From Olleya namhaensis (GTDB taxonomy: Bacteria; Bacteroidota; Bacteroidia; Flavobacteriales; Flavobacteriaceae), in contig NZ_FORM01000005.1 in NCBI RefSeq assembly GCF_900114005.1, positions 229,920 through 293,919 of the forward strand: a stretch of DNA of 64,000 bases. Direction: 5' to 3'. The position numbers and the translations under genes are program-made. Position 1 is the first letter of the stretch; every line of letters starts with the position of its first letter. Under the pieces are notes generated by a model. That model did no database searches, was not told the DNA's origin, and saw only the letters and a program-made list of their open reading frames with translations. Shown here piece by piece: positions 9,801-19,424 of the stretch.

Positions 9801-10225
9801 TGTTCAACTAAGTCATTAATCATACCTTGTAATCCCATGGCACGTCCATCATCCGGAGAATATATTCTGGCAATACCGTAATCCATTAAATCCTTGATTT
9901 CTGAAGGTAAGATTACACCACCACCACCACCAAAAATCTTGATGTGCTCTGCGCCTCTTTCTTTTAATAAATCATACATGTATTTAAAATACTCGTTATG
10001 ACCACCTTGGTAAGAGGTTAAACAAATAGCATTTGCATCCTCTTGAATTGCGGTGTTTACCACTTCGTCCACACTTCTATCGTGCCCTAAGTGGATTACC
10101 TCAACTCCTGTAGATTGGATAATACGACGCATGATATTTATGGACGCATCATGACCATCAAATAAGGCTGCTGCTGTTACTATTCTAACTTTATATTTTG
10201 GTTTGTATGGTGTTGCTTGTGTCAT
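6812..10225 (-). CDS. icmF: Isobutyryl-CoA mutase, fused form (IcmF)
   Basis: 1137 residues in IcmF order. An N-terminal B12-binding domain (about 12-145, DGHD at 23-26 with the Co-ligating His25 and a GGGGG turn at about 99-103) is followed by a MeaB-type G-protein chaperone domain (P-loop GTGGAGKSS at 203-211, NKFD at about 343-346) and the mutase TIM barrel (about 570-1137). At the two substrate-discriminating positions it has Phe602 (RMFAGEGG, where methylmalonyl-CoA mutase has RQYAG) and Gln788 (AQNTCIF, where that enzyme has RNTYI), which match isobutyryl- rather than methylmalonyl-CoA specificity. It interconverts isobutyryl- and n-butyryl-CoA using adenosylcobalamin, in branched-chain acyl metabolism. 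No separate mutase subunit is nearby. Confidence 0.93.
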   Translation of the reverse strand: MTQATPYKPKYKVRIVTAAALFDGHDASINIMRRIIQSTGVEVIHLGHDRSVDEVVNTAIQEDANAICLTSYQGGHNEYFKYMYDLLKERGAEHIKIFGGGGGVILPSEIKDLMDYGIARIYSPDDGRAMGLQGMINDLVEQSDFAIGDVLSNELDILPTKNPKAIARIISSAENFPDVAKATLDKIHIKNKASKTPVLGITGTGGAGKSSLVDELVRRFLVDFPEKTIGLVSVDPSKRKTGGALLGDRIRMNAINSPRVYMRSLATRQSNLALSKYVNEAVQVLKAAEYDLIILETSGIGQSDTEIMEHSDVALYVMTPEFGAATQLEKIDMLDFADLVAINKFDKRGSLDALRDVKKQYMRNNNLWDVHQDDLPVYGTIASQFNDPGMNTLYKAIMDKLVEKTDSVLKSTFEISQEMSEKIFVIPPSRTRYLSEIAESNRAYDKTANTQVEVAQKLYGIYKTIESVLEGAVALDKAGIASESVVATTDNKDFVKLLVGEFDRVKLNLDPYNWEVITGWDEKVNKYKNPIYSFKVRDKEIKIETHSESLSHLQIPRIALPKYQAWGDLLRWNLQENVPGEFPYTSGLYPFKRTGEDPARMFAGEGGPERTNRRFHYVSAGLPAKRLSTAFDSVTLYGNDPDLRPDIYGKIGNAGVSICCLDDAKKLYSGFDLANVMTSVSMTINGPAPMLLGFFMNAAIDQQCEFYIKENGLEKEVEAKIVKLYKGKVRPSYNGELPEGNNGLGLMLLGVTGDQVLPADVYAEIKKNTIAQVRGTVQADILKEDQAQNTCIFSTEFALRLMGDVQEYFIENNVRNFYSVSISGYHIAEAGANPITQLALTLSNGFTYVEYYLSRGMDINKFGPNLSFFFSNGIDPEYAVIGRVARKIWAKAMKHKYGANARAQMLKYHIQTSGRSLHAQEIDFNDIRTTLQALYAIYDNCNSLHTNAYDEAITTPTEESVRRAMAIQLIINKELGLNKNENPIQGSFIIEELTDLVEEAVLLEFDRITERGGVLGAMETMYQRSKIQEESLYYETLKHNGKFPIVGVNTFLSSKGSPTVIPAEVIRATEEEKQFQIKTLANLHEANETKALLKDLQVRAINNENIFEALMEVCKVCSLGEITSSLFEVGGQYRRNM

Positions 10226-10369
10226 TCTTAAAATATAATGGGTTTTGAGGTTGCAATTTACGGAATATTCAAAAATATTGCTCTATAATCTGTAATTATC
10301 TAAAAGTTAAAAGCAAAAATAATAAGATGGCTTTTTTAGAGTAATTTTAGTCACTAATACCTATTGAAA

Positions 10370-11224
10370 ATGAACAAATTAACCATCTTAATACACTGCA
10401 GTGATCAATCAGGAATTATTGCTAGCGTCACAAATTTTATTGCCACTAATAAGGGTAACATTGTTTATATAGATCAGTACGTAGATAGAGAGCAAAATAT
10501 ATTTTTTATGCGCTTAGAAAGCGAATTTGAAAGTGCTACATTTAAAACTGAGGCTTTCAAACATACTTTTAAGCAAGATTTAGCCGATCGTTTTAAAATG
10601 AAATGGCGTATTTACTCTACCGAAACAAAACCAAAAATGGCCTTATTTGTATCAAAATATGACCATTGCTTGTATGATATTTTGGGACGTTACAACTCTG
10701 GAGAACTAGAAGTGGACATTCCGTTTATAATTAGTAATCACAGCACACTAAAACCTATTGCTGATAGTTTTAATATTCCGTTTTATCATATTCCAGTAAC
10801 TAAAGAGACCAAAGCGCAAGCGGAAGACCAACAATTAGAATTATGTAAAAAACATGGTATTAACTTTATTGTTCTAGCACGATACATGCAAATTGTATCT
10901 AGTAAAATTATAAGTCAATATCCAAACAAGGTGATTAATATACACCACTCTTTTCTACCGGCTTTTGTTGGTGCAAAACCATATCACTCCGCTTACAAAC
11001 GTGGTGTGAAAATTATAGGTGCTACTAGTCATTACGTTACGGAAGCATTAGACGCTGGCCCGATTATTGAACAAGATGTTGCACGTGTGTCGCATACACA
11101 TGCAATAGCCGATTTAATTGCAAAAGGACGTGATTTAGAAAAAATAGTTTTAGCCAATGCAATAAAACTTCATATTAAACGTAAAGTGATGGTTTTTAAT
11201 AATAAGACTGTTATTTTCTCTTAA
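10370..11224 (+). CDS. purU: Formyltetrahydrofolate deformylase
   Basis: 284 residues starting at the ATG at 10370; a TTG two codons upstream is in frame but unnecessary. An N-terminal ACT domain (about 1-80) precedes a formyltransferase-type catalytic domain with NIHHSFLPAF and ALDAGPIIEQD, giving the Asn-His-Asp catalytic set. PurU hydrolyses 10-formyl-THF to THF and formate, supplying formate to PurT or balancing one-carbon pools; the ACT domain commonly senses Gly or Met. It is divergent from icmF across about 145 bp. High confidence from length and motifs. Confidence 0.93.
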   Translation: MNKLTILIHCSDQSGIIASVTNFIATNKGNIVYIDQYVDREQNIFFMRLESEFESATFKTEAFKHTFKQDLADRFKMKWRIYSTETKPKMALFVSKYDHCLYDILGRYNSGELEVDIPFIISNHSTLKPIADSFNIPFYHIPVTKETKAQAEDQQLELCKKHGINFIVLARYMQIVSSKIISQYPNKVINIHHSFLPAFVGAKPYHSAYKRGVKIIGATSHYVTEALDAGPIIEQDVARVSHTHAIADLIAKGRDLEKIVLANAIKLHIKRKVMVFNNKTVIFS

Positions 11225-11355
11225 TTTAGAATAATAGACACACACTTTTTAAGCTTGATTTTATTCTTTTTAAAAGTAAAACTAAAATAAAACGCAATTT
11301 TTGAATTAAAAACGCATCTTATTAATAGGTATATTTGTGCCTTAAATTATACAAC

Positions 11356-12057
11356 ATGAAAAAAATATTAGCCTTACTTATTGTTTTAAATTTTACTGCT
11401 TGCGCAGAATTACAGCAAGTTGTGAACCAATTACCTCAATCAGGAGGGATTAGCGATTTAGATATTGCTGGCGGACTACGAGAAGCTTTAGACTTAGGTA
11501 TTGACAAACAGGTCTCTAAATTGACACAAACAGATGGTTTTTTTAAAAACGAATTAGTTAAAATTTTACTTCCAGAAGAATTACAAAAAGTAGACAAAGC
11601 ACTACGTGACATTGGTTTAAGCAGTTTAGCTGACGAAGGTTTAAAAGTTTTAAACAGAGCAGCTGAAGATGCAGTTGGAGAAGCGACACCTATATTTATT
11701 AATGCAGTTAAAGACATTACTTTTACAGATGCTAAAAATATTTTATTAGGTAGTAACGATGCTGCTACGCAATACTTAACAAGTAAAACACAAACGGCTT
11801 TATATGATAAGTTTAATCCTGTAATTAAAGCCTCTTTTGATAAAGTTGGTGCTGATCAAATTTGGTCTAACTTAATAAATAAATATAATGCTATACCTTT
11901 TACTAGTAACGTTAATCCTGATTTAACAGATTATGTTACAGGTGAAGCTTTAAAAGGTGTTTACAAAATGATTGCTGTTGAAGAGCAAGATATTAGAACT
12001 AAAGTGGGATCTAGAACAACTGCTTTACTTCAAAAAGTATTTGCTTTACAAGATTAA
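11356..12057 (+). CDS. DUF4197 lipoprotein
   Basis: 233 residues from the ATG at 11356; a GTG seven codons upstream precedes the signal peptide. Lipobox FTACAE (Cys14) then an all-helical body: AGGLREALDLGIDKQVSKLTQ at the start, DAKNILLGSNDAATQYL centrally and a C-terminal GEALKGVYKMIAVEEQDIR segment characteristic of DUF4197. It is found across Bacteroidota and Proteobacteria with no known activity. Monocistronic by spacing. Confidence 0.87.
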   Translation: MKKILALLIVLNFTACAELQQVVNQLPQSGGISDLDIAGGLREALDLGIDKQVSKLTQTDGFFKNELVKILLPEELQKVDKALRDIGLSSLADEGLKVLNRAAEDAVGEATPIFINAVKDITFTDAKNILLGSNDAATQYLTSKTQTALYDKFNPVIKASFDKVGADQIWSNLINKYNAIPFTSNVNPDLTDYVTGEALKGVYKMIAVEEQDIRTKVGSRTTALLQKVFALQD

Positions 12058-12300
12058 CCGTTTTGTTAAACTTAGAATAATACTAAGTTAACATATAAAT
12101 AAAATATATACTAGATATTTGCTGTGTAAAAGCGTCGCACTCAGACTCCTTTTATTGAGTTAGTTTAGTTAGTTAATAGAGTCTATTTTTTGTGGTAAAG
12201 AATGGGCTCTTTTACTTTTTACGATTTTATTGTTAGTTTTTCTTTTTTTATTAAAAAAATAAAAGTAATTTAATTACCTGAAAAACAGCCTATAACAACT

Positions 12301-12498
12301 ATGACTAGCCCCAATCTAATCAGACAAGAACAAAACAAACTAAACGAGCGCTATAAAGCATTAATCGAGCGCTCTTACAATTTGCGGCAAACAGATCACG
12401 AAGCAAGTGACGTTTCTGCTTATCAAGCGGTCAAGCTTTTAAACAAGATGAATAAACTAAATTATTTAGCTAGAGAAAGTCTAAAAGCCCTTTCTTAA
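12301..12498 (+). CDS. Small helical protein, possibly Lacal_2735-like
   Basis: 65 residues with no signal, Lys/Asn/Leu-rich, predicted helical hairpin: LNERYKALIERSYNLRQTDHEASD then a second helix KLLNKMNKLNYLARES. The pattern of two amphipathic helices around a DxxASD-like turn resembles the tiny Lacal_2735 family of flavobacteria, but this is from memory and uncertain. Its 3' end overlaps the convergent cobalamin-receptor-like gene by 18 bp. Confidence 0.6.
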   Translation: MTSPNLIRQEQNKLNERYKALIERSYNLRQTDHEASDVSAYQAVKLLNKMNKLNYLARESLKALS

Positions 12499-13260
12499 TT
12501 GCTTAAAGTAACTAAACGCTTGTACTAATCTTGATCCATACCACGAAAAATATTCTCCGTCAACCAAAATTGTTTTAGCATTTACAAATTCGGATTTATG
12601 TTTACTTTTAAATGGATAAGGCTCGCTGGAAAGTAACACCAGGTCCAAGCTATCTTTATCCTGAATCTTAGCAATATCCACTTGAGGATATCGCTTTTGA
12701 TTAGCATAAATATTATCTAATTTATTTAATTGAAGTAAGTGGTTGATAAATGTATTATTTGCTGCTACCATCCATGGATCTTTCCAAATAAAATAAGCGA
12801 CTTTTAAAGTGGGTTTGTCATTTATGTACGCTTTAAAATCCATTAACTTAGTTGTGATTTTAGCCTTAATACTTTCTGCTTTTGCATCAACATTAAATAG
12901 TTGTCCGTATTGCATTATAAGCTCTAAGCAATCTGTAATTGTAAAAATATCGGATACATGCACCGCACAGATGGATTGACAGTCTTTTACAATAGCTTCT
13001 GTATTTTCTTCTTTGTTACACAAAATAATATCAGGCTTTAATGCTTTAATCTTTTCTAGATTAATTTGCTTTGTGCCTCCTACAACCTGCTTTTCTCCTT
13101 TTAAATGTATTGGATGTATACAAAACTTAGTAAGACCAACAATAGTATCCTCTAAACCTAAATCATAGAGTAATTCGGTTTGAGAAGGCACTAACGAGAT
13201 GATACGTATTGGTGTGGTATCAAATGTTAACACATTACCTATTTGATCTTTAATTTTCAT
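12481..13260 (-). CDS. Cobalamin/metal-receptor-like (BtuF-type) protein without a signal peptide
   Basis: 259 residues of the helical-backbone metal receptor fold (two Rossmann-like lobes joined by a long helix), beginning RIISLVPSQTELLYDLGLEDTIVG and with GGTKQINLEKIKALKPDIIL, like BtuF/FecB-type binding proteins. Unlike exported BtuF it starts directly with the mature fold, so it would be cytoplasmic unless a start was missed; upstream of the ATG at 13260 I see no signal sequence. No BtuCD genes are adjacent. B12-related by family, and IcmF nearby needs cobalamin, but the link is inference. Confidence 0.8.
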   Translation of the reverse strand: MKIKDQIGNVLTFDTTPIRIISLVPSQTELLYDLGLEDTIVGLTKFCIHPIHLKGEKQVVGGTKQINLEKIKALKPDIILCNKEENTEAIVKDCQSICAVHVSDIFTITDCLELIMQYGQLFNVDAKAESIKAKITTKLMDFKAYINDKPTLKVAYFIWKDPWMVAANNTFINHLLQLNKLDNIYANQKRYPQVDIAKIQDKDSLDLVLLSSEPYPFKSKHKSEFVNAKTILVDGEYFSWYGSRLVQAFSYFKQLRKGF

Positions 13261-13294
13261 TTAATTATTACTTTAACCGAATGTTACTCCTCTA

Positions 13295-13524
13295 AATAAT
13301 GCGATACTGAAATATATTCAGCATAACGTAAAGTTCTTATTTTATCTATAAATTACAATAGTCTAAGTATTCTAATCCTCTATGATAATAATTAACTTAC
13401 TTTAATAATAATAATAATAATAATAATGCGATACTGAAACAAGTTCAGCATGACGTAGCGAGACAGCATTTTTTTTACTGACACTAATAATGTGATGCTG
13501 AAATAAATTCAGCATGACGGAGCG
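13295..13524. repeat. Three REP-like palindromic repeats plus a TAA microsatellite
   Basis: Three copies of a short palindrome (arms like TGCTGAA / TTCAGCA) at about 13295-13330, 13422-13460 and 13486-13524. Each has an AATAATGNGAT lead and a GACG-type tail in the better copies. A TAA trinucleotide run (about 13402-13427) abuts copy 2. The stretch fills the gap between pyrF and the receptor-like gene; no coding potential was seen. Confidence 0.75.
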
Positions 13525-13533
13525 TTCAATTAT

Positions 13534-14352
13534 TTATTTATTATTTAAAACAACTTCCATTTGTTGTTGTAAGTCTTCTGCTTTAGCTGCTGCTGCTTGC
13601 GCAAAATCATCGTTGCTTGAAGCATAAATAATCCCTCTAGAAGAATTAATTAGTAGTCCAACATTTTTGCTCATTCCATATTTACACACGTCTTGAAGAT
13701 TTCCGCCTTGAGCGCCCACACCTGGAACTAATAAAAAACTATTTGGAACTATTTTTCTGATCTCAGCAAAATACTCGGCTTTAGTTGCTCCAACAACGTA
13801 CATTAAATTTTCAGAATTCTTCCAATTTTTAGACGTTTCTAAAACTTGTTTGTACAACTCTTTTCCTTCTACTTGCTTGGTCTGGAAATCAAAAGCACCT
13901 TGGTTAGAGGTCAATGCTAACATTATTGTATGCTTATCTTTAAAGGCTAAAAAAGGCTCAACCGAATCTTTTCCCATGTATGGCGCAACAGTAACACTAT
14001 CAAATGCTAAGTCTTCAAAAAAGGCTTTTGCATACATTGTACTAGTATTACCAATATCACCACGTTTAGCATCTGCTATTGTAAAAATATCTGGATGGTT
14101 ATCATTAAGATAGTTTATTGTTTTCTCTAATGCTTTCCATCCTTTTAAACCATATGCTTCGTAAAACGCGGTATTAGGTTTATAAGCCACACATAAATGA
14201 TGTGTTGCATCAATTATTGCTTTATTAAATTCGAAAATAGGATCTTCGGTTTGTAATAAATGTTGTGGAATTTTATTTAAATCGACGTCTAGTCCGATAC
14301 ACAGAAAAGACTTCTTTTTAATAATTTGTTCTGTTAGTTGTTGTGTTGTCAT
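13534..14352 (-). CDS. pyrF: Orotidine 5'-phosphate decarboxylase
   Basis: 272 residues, the longer type-2 PyrF. The active-site signature [11 protein letters not shown] (Lys96 and Asp99 as catalytic residues) is clear, with FLCIGLDVD at the N-terminus and [11 protein letters not shown] near the phosphate site. It decarboxylates OMP to UMP, the last step of pyrimidine synthesis. It follows prfA on the same strand but a hairpin at 14358-14382 separates them. Confidence 0.96.
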   Translation of the reverse strand: MTTQQLTEQIIKKKSFLCIGLDVDLNKIPQHLLQTEDPIFEFNKAIIDATHHLCVAYKPNTAFYEAYGLKGWKALEKTINYLNDNHPDIFTIADAKRGDIGNTSTMYAKAFFEDLAFDSVTVAPYMGKDSVEPFLAFKDKHTIMLALTSNQGAFDFQTKQVEGKELYKQVLETSKNWKNSENLMYVVGATKAEYFAEIRKIVPNSFLLVPGVGAQGGNLQDVCKYGMSKNVGLLINSSRGIIYASSNDDFAQAAAAKAEDLQQQMEVVLNNK

Positions 14353-14357
14353 GCTAT

Positions 14358-14382
14358 AAAAAAAGCCTCAATGAAGAGGCTT
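14358..14382 (-). terminator. Intrinsic terminator after prfA
   Basis: AAGCCTC-AATGAA-GAGGCTT stem followed, in the minus direction, by seven U residues. It lies in the 34-bp gap between the prfA stop and the pyrF start, so pyrF may be attenuated or have its own promoter. Confidence 0.65.
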
Positions 14383-14386
14383 GATA

Positions 14387-15463
14387 TTAAATATGTTCGT
14401 CACTAGCTTTTAATTTCTCTGTATTATCAGCTAATTGTAATTCGTCAATAATTTTTTGGATATCTCCATTTACAATATTTTGCAAATCGTATAATGTCAA
14501 TCCAATTCTGTGATCAGTAACACGACCTTGAGAATAGTTGTAAGTTCTAATTTTAGCACTTCTATCTCCAGAGGTTACCATAGTACCACGCAACGCTGCA
14601 TCTTCTTCGTTTTTCTTAGCTAACTCCATGTCGTATAAACGCGAACGTAATACTTTAAAAGCTTTCTCTTTGTTTTTATGCTGCGATTTTTGATCTTGAC
14701 ATTGCGCTACTAATCCTGTTGGTATGTGCGTTAAACGTACTGCAGAATATGTTGTGTTTACAGATTGACCACCTGGTCCTGAAGAACAGAAAAAATCTAC
14801 ACGTACCTCTTTTGGGTTAATCTCTACATCAAACTCCTCTGCTTCTGGAAATACCATTACAGTGGCAGCACTTGTATGCACACGTCCTTGTGTTTCTGTC
14901 TGCGGTACACGTTGTACACGGTGTACACCTGCTTCAAACTTTAAAGTCCCATAGACATCGTTTCCAGTAACTTCAAATTGGATTTCTTTAAAACCACCAT
15001 TTGTCCCTTCACTGTAATCTACCGTATCTACTTTCCATCCTCTAGCTTCACAGTATTTACTGTACATTCTAAATAAATCTCCAGCAAAAATACTTGCTTC
15101 ATCCCCTCCTGCACCTGCTCGTAATTCTACAACAGCATTCTTAGAATCCTCAGGATCTTTAGGTATTAGAAGCACACGTATGTCGTCTTCTAATTTAGGA
15201 ATTTCCACTTTAGCTTCTTCATATTGCATTTTAGCCATTTCGACCATTTCGGCATCACTACCGTCTGCTATGATTTCTTCCGCTTCTTTTAAATTTTCAG
15301 TAAACTCAAGATAAATCTCGCGCTTATCCATTAAAAGTCGTAAATCTTTATATTCTTTATTTAGTGCGACGTAACGTTTTTGATCAGTAATAACATCAGG
15401 TTGGATTATTAAATCGCTAACCTCATCAAAACGTTGCTTTACTATTTGTAACTTCTCTAACAT
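14387..15463 (-). CDS. prfA: Peptide chain release factor 1
   Basis: 358 residues from the ATG at 15463; a TTG eight codons upstream is not needed, as the family begins [12 protein letters not shown]. The GGQ peptidyl-hydrolysis motif is at 231-233 ([10 protein letters not shown]). The stop-codon-reading tripeptide region is RVPQTETQG (PQT, 187-189; PxT class), which marks RF1 (UAA/UAG) rather than RF2. Acts on the ribosome. In many Bacteroidota prfA and pyrF lie next to purM, as they nearly do here with three genes between. Confidence 0.97.
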   Translation of the reverse strand: MLEKLQIVKQRFDEVSDLIIQPDVITDQKRYVALNKEYKDLRLLMDKREIYLEFTENLKEAEEIIADGSDAEMVEMAKMQYEEAKVEIPKLEDDIRVLLIPKDPEDSKNAVVELRAGAGGDEASIFAGDLFRMYSKYCEARGWKVDTVDYSEGTNGGFKEIQFEVTGNDVYGTLKFEAGVHRVQRVPQTETQGRVHTSAATVMVFPEAEEFDVEINPKEVRVDFFCSSGPGGQSVNTTYSAVRLTHIPTGLVAQCQDQKSQHKNKEKAFKVLRSRLYDMELAKKNEEDAALRGTMVTSGDRSAKIRTYNYSQGRVTDHRIGLTLYDLQNIVNGDIQKIIDELQLADNTEKLKASDEHI

Positions 15464-15572
15464 CTTCTTCTTAAAATTGTGAAACAAAAATACGATAATT
15501 TATGAATTTTCAATACTTTATAGTAGTTTGCTTACAATTAAAATATTAGCGCCTTTTTACCGTTAAAACTAT

Positions 15573-15866
15573 ATGTTAAATCAGTTTATTGCCATACTAT
15601 ACTATTACCGCACCTTTGCTATATGGTCTCTTATTATTAATATTTTACTATTAATAACAGGCAGTTCCTACCTAATAGTTGCCCTTATAACTAAACTATT
15701 TTTAATAATTTTGCTATATTACATCGTCTCTCAAACGGATACAAAACAAAAATTAGTTTTTTATAAAAACCTAGGCATCTCTGATTTAAAACTTTTTGGT
15801 TTTTTATATAGCATTGACGCTTTAGTAACTATTGCTTTTTTAAGTCTAATCCACCAATTTACATAG
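15573..15866 (+). CDS. Small membrane protein paired with an ABC ATPase
   Basis: 97 residues with about three hydrophobic helices (roughly 15-35, 37-52 and 75-93) and a short polar hairpin (QTDTKQKLVFYKNLGISDLKLFG). The NLGISDLKL segment resembles the cytoplasmic coupling-loop style of small ABC permeases, but I do not recognise the family. It ends 7 bp before a TTG-started ABC ATP-binding protein, so the pair should be co-expressed. Together they would make an unusually small membrane part for an ABC system. Confidence 0.7.
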   Translation: MLNQFIAILYYYRTFAIWSLIINILLLITGSSYLIVALITKLFLIILLYYIVSQTDTKQKLVFYKNLGISDLKLFGFLYSIDALVTIAFLSLIHQFT

Positions 15867-15873
15867 ATACACT

Positions 15874-16533
15874 TTGATTTTTGAGATAGATAATGTAGAG
15901 CTTTACTTTAGTGAAAAACGCATATTAAATGGCATTTATCTAAAGGCTGAGACCGGTAAAGTAACAACTTTATTAGGCAGTAATGGTTCTGGAAAAAGTT
16001 GCGTATTAAGTATTGCTTTTGGTACGCTTATCGCGAAATACAGCCACATCCGACTGGACAGTAAACCTTTATTAAAACCACTATATCTTACCAAAGCTGC
16101 TGCTTATTTACCACAACACAACTTTACACCAAATCAAGCTAAGGTCAATACCTTATTTACACTATTTAATGTTAGTTGGAGAAACTTTATTAAAGACTAT
16201 CCTGAATTTAAAATCTACAAAAACAACACAATAAAGACCTTATCCGGTGGAGAAAGACGTGTGGTCGAAATATATTTAATACTAAAAAAGAAAGCTAAAA
16301 TTATATTTTTAGATGAGCCCTTTAATGGTGTGGCTCCGTTATATATTGAAAAAATTAAGGCATTAATTATTGAAGAAAAAAAACACAAAGCAATTATACT
16401 AACAGACCACAGATACACCGAAGTTATTGAAATAGCAGACACAATATATTTAATAAAAAATGGATGCTCAAAATTAATTGAGACCCTTACAGAATTAGAA
16501 GATTACAAATACTTGTCTCAAGGTAGCTTGTAG
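15874..16533 (+). CDS. ABC transporter ATP-binding protein (TTG start)
   Basis: 219 residues with Walker A GSNGSGKS (35-42), signature LSGGERR (about 124-130), Walker B IIFLDEPF and an H-loop TDHRY. The only sensible start is TTG at 15874, eight bases after the upstream membrane gene; the fold begins at residue 2. Substrate unknown. Its stop is 3 bp from the convergent membrane gene. This pair interrupts an otherwise common purM-prfA-pyrF neighbourhood, suggesting insertion. Confidence 0.88.
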   Translation: MIFEIDNVELYFSEKRILNGIYLKAETGKVTTLLGSNGSGKSCVLSIAFGTLIAKYSHIRLDSKPLLKPLYLTKAAAYLPQHNFTPNQAKVNTLFTLFNVSWRNFIKDYPEFKIYKNNTIKTLSGGERRVVEIYLILKKKAKIIFLDEPFNGVAPLYIEKIKALIIEEKKHKAIILTDHRYTEVIEIADTIYLIKNGCSKLIETLTELEDYKYLSQGSL

Positions 16534-16536
16534 TAA

Positions 16537-17217
16537 CTAACTTTTAATCTGTTCTTGTTTATTAAAAAACACATAATAACCCAAGCACATAAACCCTAAA
16601 AAGTATAAGATTCTTTCTGTAAAGAAAAACAAATCCGCATCAAAAAAATTAGCAATAAACCCGTTTAAATCTGTAAAAACAAACAAAAAAGTAAAGCCCG
16701 TAAAACAAACTGCTTTCTTAGATTCGTTTAAAAAATAGTATTTAGCAGCCAAAGCACATGACAAAATACAAATCACCCAATACGCCTGTATTGATAAAAT
16801 TTGAGTATAATCCAAAACATTAGTCGTCTCTGTAATAGCCTTGTAACCAATTAAAATATTGATTGCTATAACGACTACAAATAATAACGTAATAGTATTT
16901 CCTAATTTTTGAAATCTGAGCTTAGCAGAAAGCATAACACACAATATTAAAAAAGCCACCATCTTTATAACTGAATAAATCTCAATTACATACGGCTGTA
17001 AATAATACAAATCAAAACCATCCGCAATAACTAATAACGTTAAAAATGGTAACAGCAAACGGTCTTTTACACCTAAAAACAGAAAGAATAATAGGTACAA
17101 AAAGCTAGATACCAGTCTAATTATCTGACTATAAAAAAAATCCAAAAACACTATTGATGTTATATTAATTATAACAACAACAAGAGTGACTATGTTAAAA
17201 AAGGATTTAGATTTCAA
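16537..17217 (-). CDS. Multi-pass membrane protein, unknown function
   Basis: 226 residues with about seven hydrophobic helices and short loops, and no recognised motif. The arrangement (two N-terminal helices, DGFDLYYLQPYVIEIYSVIK loop, C-terminal FTDLNGFIANFF) recalls YhhN-like or carotenoid-synthase-like 7-TM families without a convincing match. It lies 25 bp downstream of the DUF3078 gene on the same strand, so is probably in the purM-DUF3078 transcript. Confidence 0.7.
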   Translation of the reverse strand: MKSKSFFNIVTLVVVIINITSIVFLDFFYSQIIRLVSSFLYLLFFLFLGVKDRLLLPFLTLLVIADGFDLYYLQPYVIEIYSVIKMVAFLILCVMLSAKLRFQKLGNTITLLFVVVIAINILIGYKAITETTNVLDYTQILSIQAYWVICILSCALAAKYYFLNESKKAVCFTGFTFLFVFTDLNGFIANFFDADLFFFTERILYFLGFMCLGYYVFFNKQEQIKS

Positions 17218-17242
17218 ATATTGCTTTTTATAAATATAGCAA

Positions 17243-18187
17243 TTAAAAATCTACTATCACACCAATTCCTAATAGTTGTTTCCATTGTAAAGCTGCTCCA
17301 CGCTCCACAAACTCATCCTCCACATTTGTTTCTTCAATAATCTTAACATCATTATCGTATCTAATATGAGATCCTAAGGTTGCTTTTACAAAATCGTTAA
17401 CCTTAAAATCAAACACAACTTCCCAGTCCACATCTATATTTCCAAAACTATTTAAATAATCGGTATATAAACTTACTCGGTTTTTTAGATATACATTTTC
17501 TAATACTTCTGTTTCGTATGCATTAGTGACCAGAATACCCATTTCCGTCCTCACATTTTCACCGTTTTTAATTTTATTACCCAACGTATCAAACACTGCT
17601 TTTTCGACACCAAACGCGCCAGAATCAGCTAACTCTTGATCTAAGACAAAAGTAGCTTTAAACGTTAAAGGGGACATATAGAAGGATAATTTTTCGATAT
17701 TCTTACCATATTCCACACCACCTCCGATAAACAAATATCCCGGAGCCATAAAACTAGAAATAGAATTGTCTCTATTTGGATAATTATATCCGTTGGTGTA
17801 TTGTGTTTTAAAATTAAAACGCCCTGAATAATACCAATTAGTAATGGTGTCTTTTCTGTATCCAATGGTAGAAATTAACTCAAGCTCGTCTTCCGTTTTA
17901 CGTAACTTCTGACTTTCTTGCTTATTTACACCATAACGTGTTCTAACCTCGTTAAACCATATTAGATTGTTTTTTTTATAACGTAAACTAGATTTAATTG
18001 CTAATAATGCCGAAATTGAATTAGCGCCACCAGCATTCCAATTAACAAAAGTTACTTCGTTAATATCTACGCCAATCTTGTTTTTTTGTTTCCATTTAAT
18101 GGTATCAACAACTTTTACTTCAGGTTCCGTCTGCGCGACCAAATTAGTAACGCAAAACATGAAGCACATTATAAAAATGTATCTCAT
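17243..18187 (-). CDS. DUF3078 outer-membrane-like protein
   Basis: 314 residues with a signal peptide ending about Ala18 (TNLVAQT), then alternating amphipathic beta strands ending in an aromatic residue (GVIVDF), as in outer-membrane barrels. The early segment GVDINEVTFVNWNAGGANSIS is the DUF3078 hallmark. No activity is known. It starts 23 bp after purM and is followed closely by a membrane protein. Confidence 0.87.
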   Translation of the reverse strand: MRYIFIMCFMFCVTNLVAQTEPEVKVVDTIKWKQKNKIGVDINEVTFVNWNAGGANSISALLAIKSSLRYKKNNLIWFNEVRTRYGVNKQESQKLRKTEDELELISTIGYRKDTITNWYYSGRFNFKTQYTNGYNYPNRDNSISSFMAPGYLFIGGGVEYGKNIEKLSFYMSPLTFKATFVLDQELADSGAFGVEKAVFDTLGNKIKNGENVRTEMGILVTNAYETEVLENVYLKNRVSLYTDYLNSFGNIDVDWEVVFDFKVNDFVKATLGSHIRYDNDVKIIEETNVEDEFVERGAALQWKQLLGIGVIVDF

Positions 18188-18210
18188 ATTTTTTAAAAAT
18201 TAATTAGTAA

Positions 18211-19389
18211 TTAATATTCAAACGTTCCGTAAGGACTTTCTATTGTTAGTTTTTTAGAATCTGAAGCTTCAACACGACCAACAACCTGTGCATTAACATT
18301 ATAAGATTTTGAAATTGCAATAATTTCTTCTGCTTTTTCTGGGGATACATAAATTTCCATTCTATGCCCACAATTAAATACTTGATACATCTCTTTCCAA
18401 TCTGTTTTAGATTGTTCTTGTATTAGCTTAAATAATGGCGGTACAGTAAATAAATTATCCTTAACAATATGAAGGTTATCTATAAAATGTAAAATCTTAG
18501 TTTGTGCTCCTCCACTACAATGCACCATTCCGTGGATATCTTCACTTGTATATTTAGATAAAATATCTTTAATAATTGGCGCATACGTTCTTGTTGGAGA
18601 CAATACTAATTGTCCAGCATCTAATGGAGAGCCTTCAACTTTATCTGTTAATTTTACTTTTCCAGAGTACACCAAATCTTCTGGTACAGCAGCGTCAAAA
18701 CTTTCTGGATATTTTTTAGCTAAATAATTATCAAAAACATCATGTCTTGCAGAAGTCAATCCGTTACTTCCCATACCTCCGTTATAGCCTTTCTCGTAAG
18801 TTGCTTGGCCAAAACTTTCTAAACCAACAATTACATCTCCTGCTTTTATATTAGCATTGTCAATAACGTCGCTACGTTTTATTCTAGCCGTAACTGTAGA
18901 ATCTACAATTATTGTTCTAACCAAGTCACCAACATCTGCTGTTTCTCCTCCAGTACTATGTATTGTTACTCCAAAACCTTTTAAGTCTTCAATCAACTCT
19001 TCGGTACCATTAATTATAGCCGATAATACTTCACCAGGAATTACACTTTTGTTACGTCCTATTGTTGAGGATAACATGATATTGTCGGTTGCTCCAACAC
19101 ATAACAAATCGTCAATATTCATTATTAAAGCATCTTGGGCAATACCTTTCCAAACAGACACATCACCAGTTTCTTTCCAATACATATACGCTAAAGACGA
19201 TTTTGTCCCTGCGCCATCTGCGTGCATAATCAAGCAATACTCCTGATCGTTAGTTAAATAATCTGGTACAATTTTGCAAAATGCTTTAGGAAACAAACCT
19301 TTGTCTATATTCTTTATCGCATTATGCACATCTTCTTTTGATGCAGATACACCTCTTTGACTGTAACGTTTTGAAATTTCTGAACTCAT
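18211..19389 (-). CDS. purM: Phosphoribosylformylglycinamidine cyclo-ligase (AIR synthetase)
   Basis: 392 residues of the PurM ATP-grasp-like superfamily: IMHADGAGTKSSLAYMY near the N-terminus, MNIDDLLCVGATDNIML and the Gly-rich HSTGGETADVGDLV segment. Longer than the E. coli enzyme (345), as is usual in Bacteroidota. It converts FGAM to AIR in purine synthesis in the cytoplasm. It follows a strong palindromic terminator that isolates it from the curli operon. Confidence 0.94.
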   Translation of the reverse strand: MSSEISKRYSQRGVSASKEDVHNAIKNIDKGLFPKAFCKIVPDYLTNDQEYCLIMHADGAGTKSSLAYMYWKETGDVSVWKGIAQDALIMNIDDLLCVGATDNIMLSSTIGRNKSVIPGEVLSAIINGTEELIEDLKGFGVTIHSTGGETADVGDLVRTIIVDSTVTARIKRSDVIDNANIKAGDVIVGLESFGQATYEKGYNGGMGSNGLTSARHDVFDNYLAKKYPESFDAAVPEDLVYSGKVKLTDKVEGSPLDAGQLVLSPTRTYAPIIKDILSKYTSEDIHGMVHCSGGAQTKILHFIDNLHIVKDNLFTVPPLFKLIQEQSKTDWKEMYQVFNCGHRMEIYVSPEKAEEIIAISKSYNVNAQVVGRVEASDSKKLTIESPYGTFEY

Positions 19390-19424
19390 TGTGTTGTGTT
19401 AAGCAACAAAGATATTTATAAATA

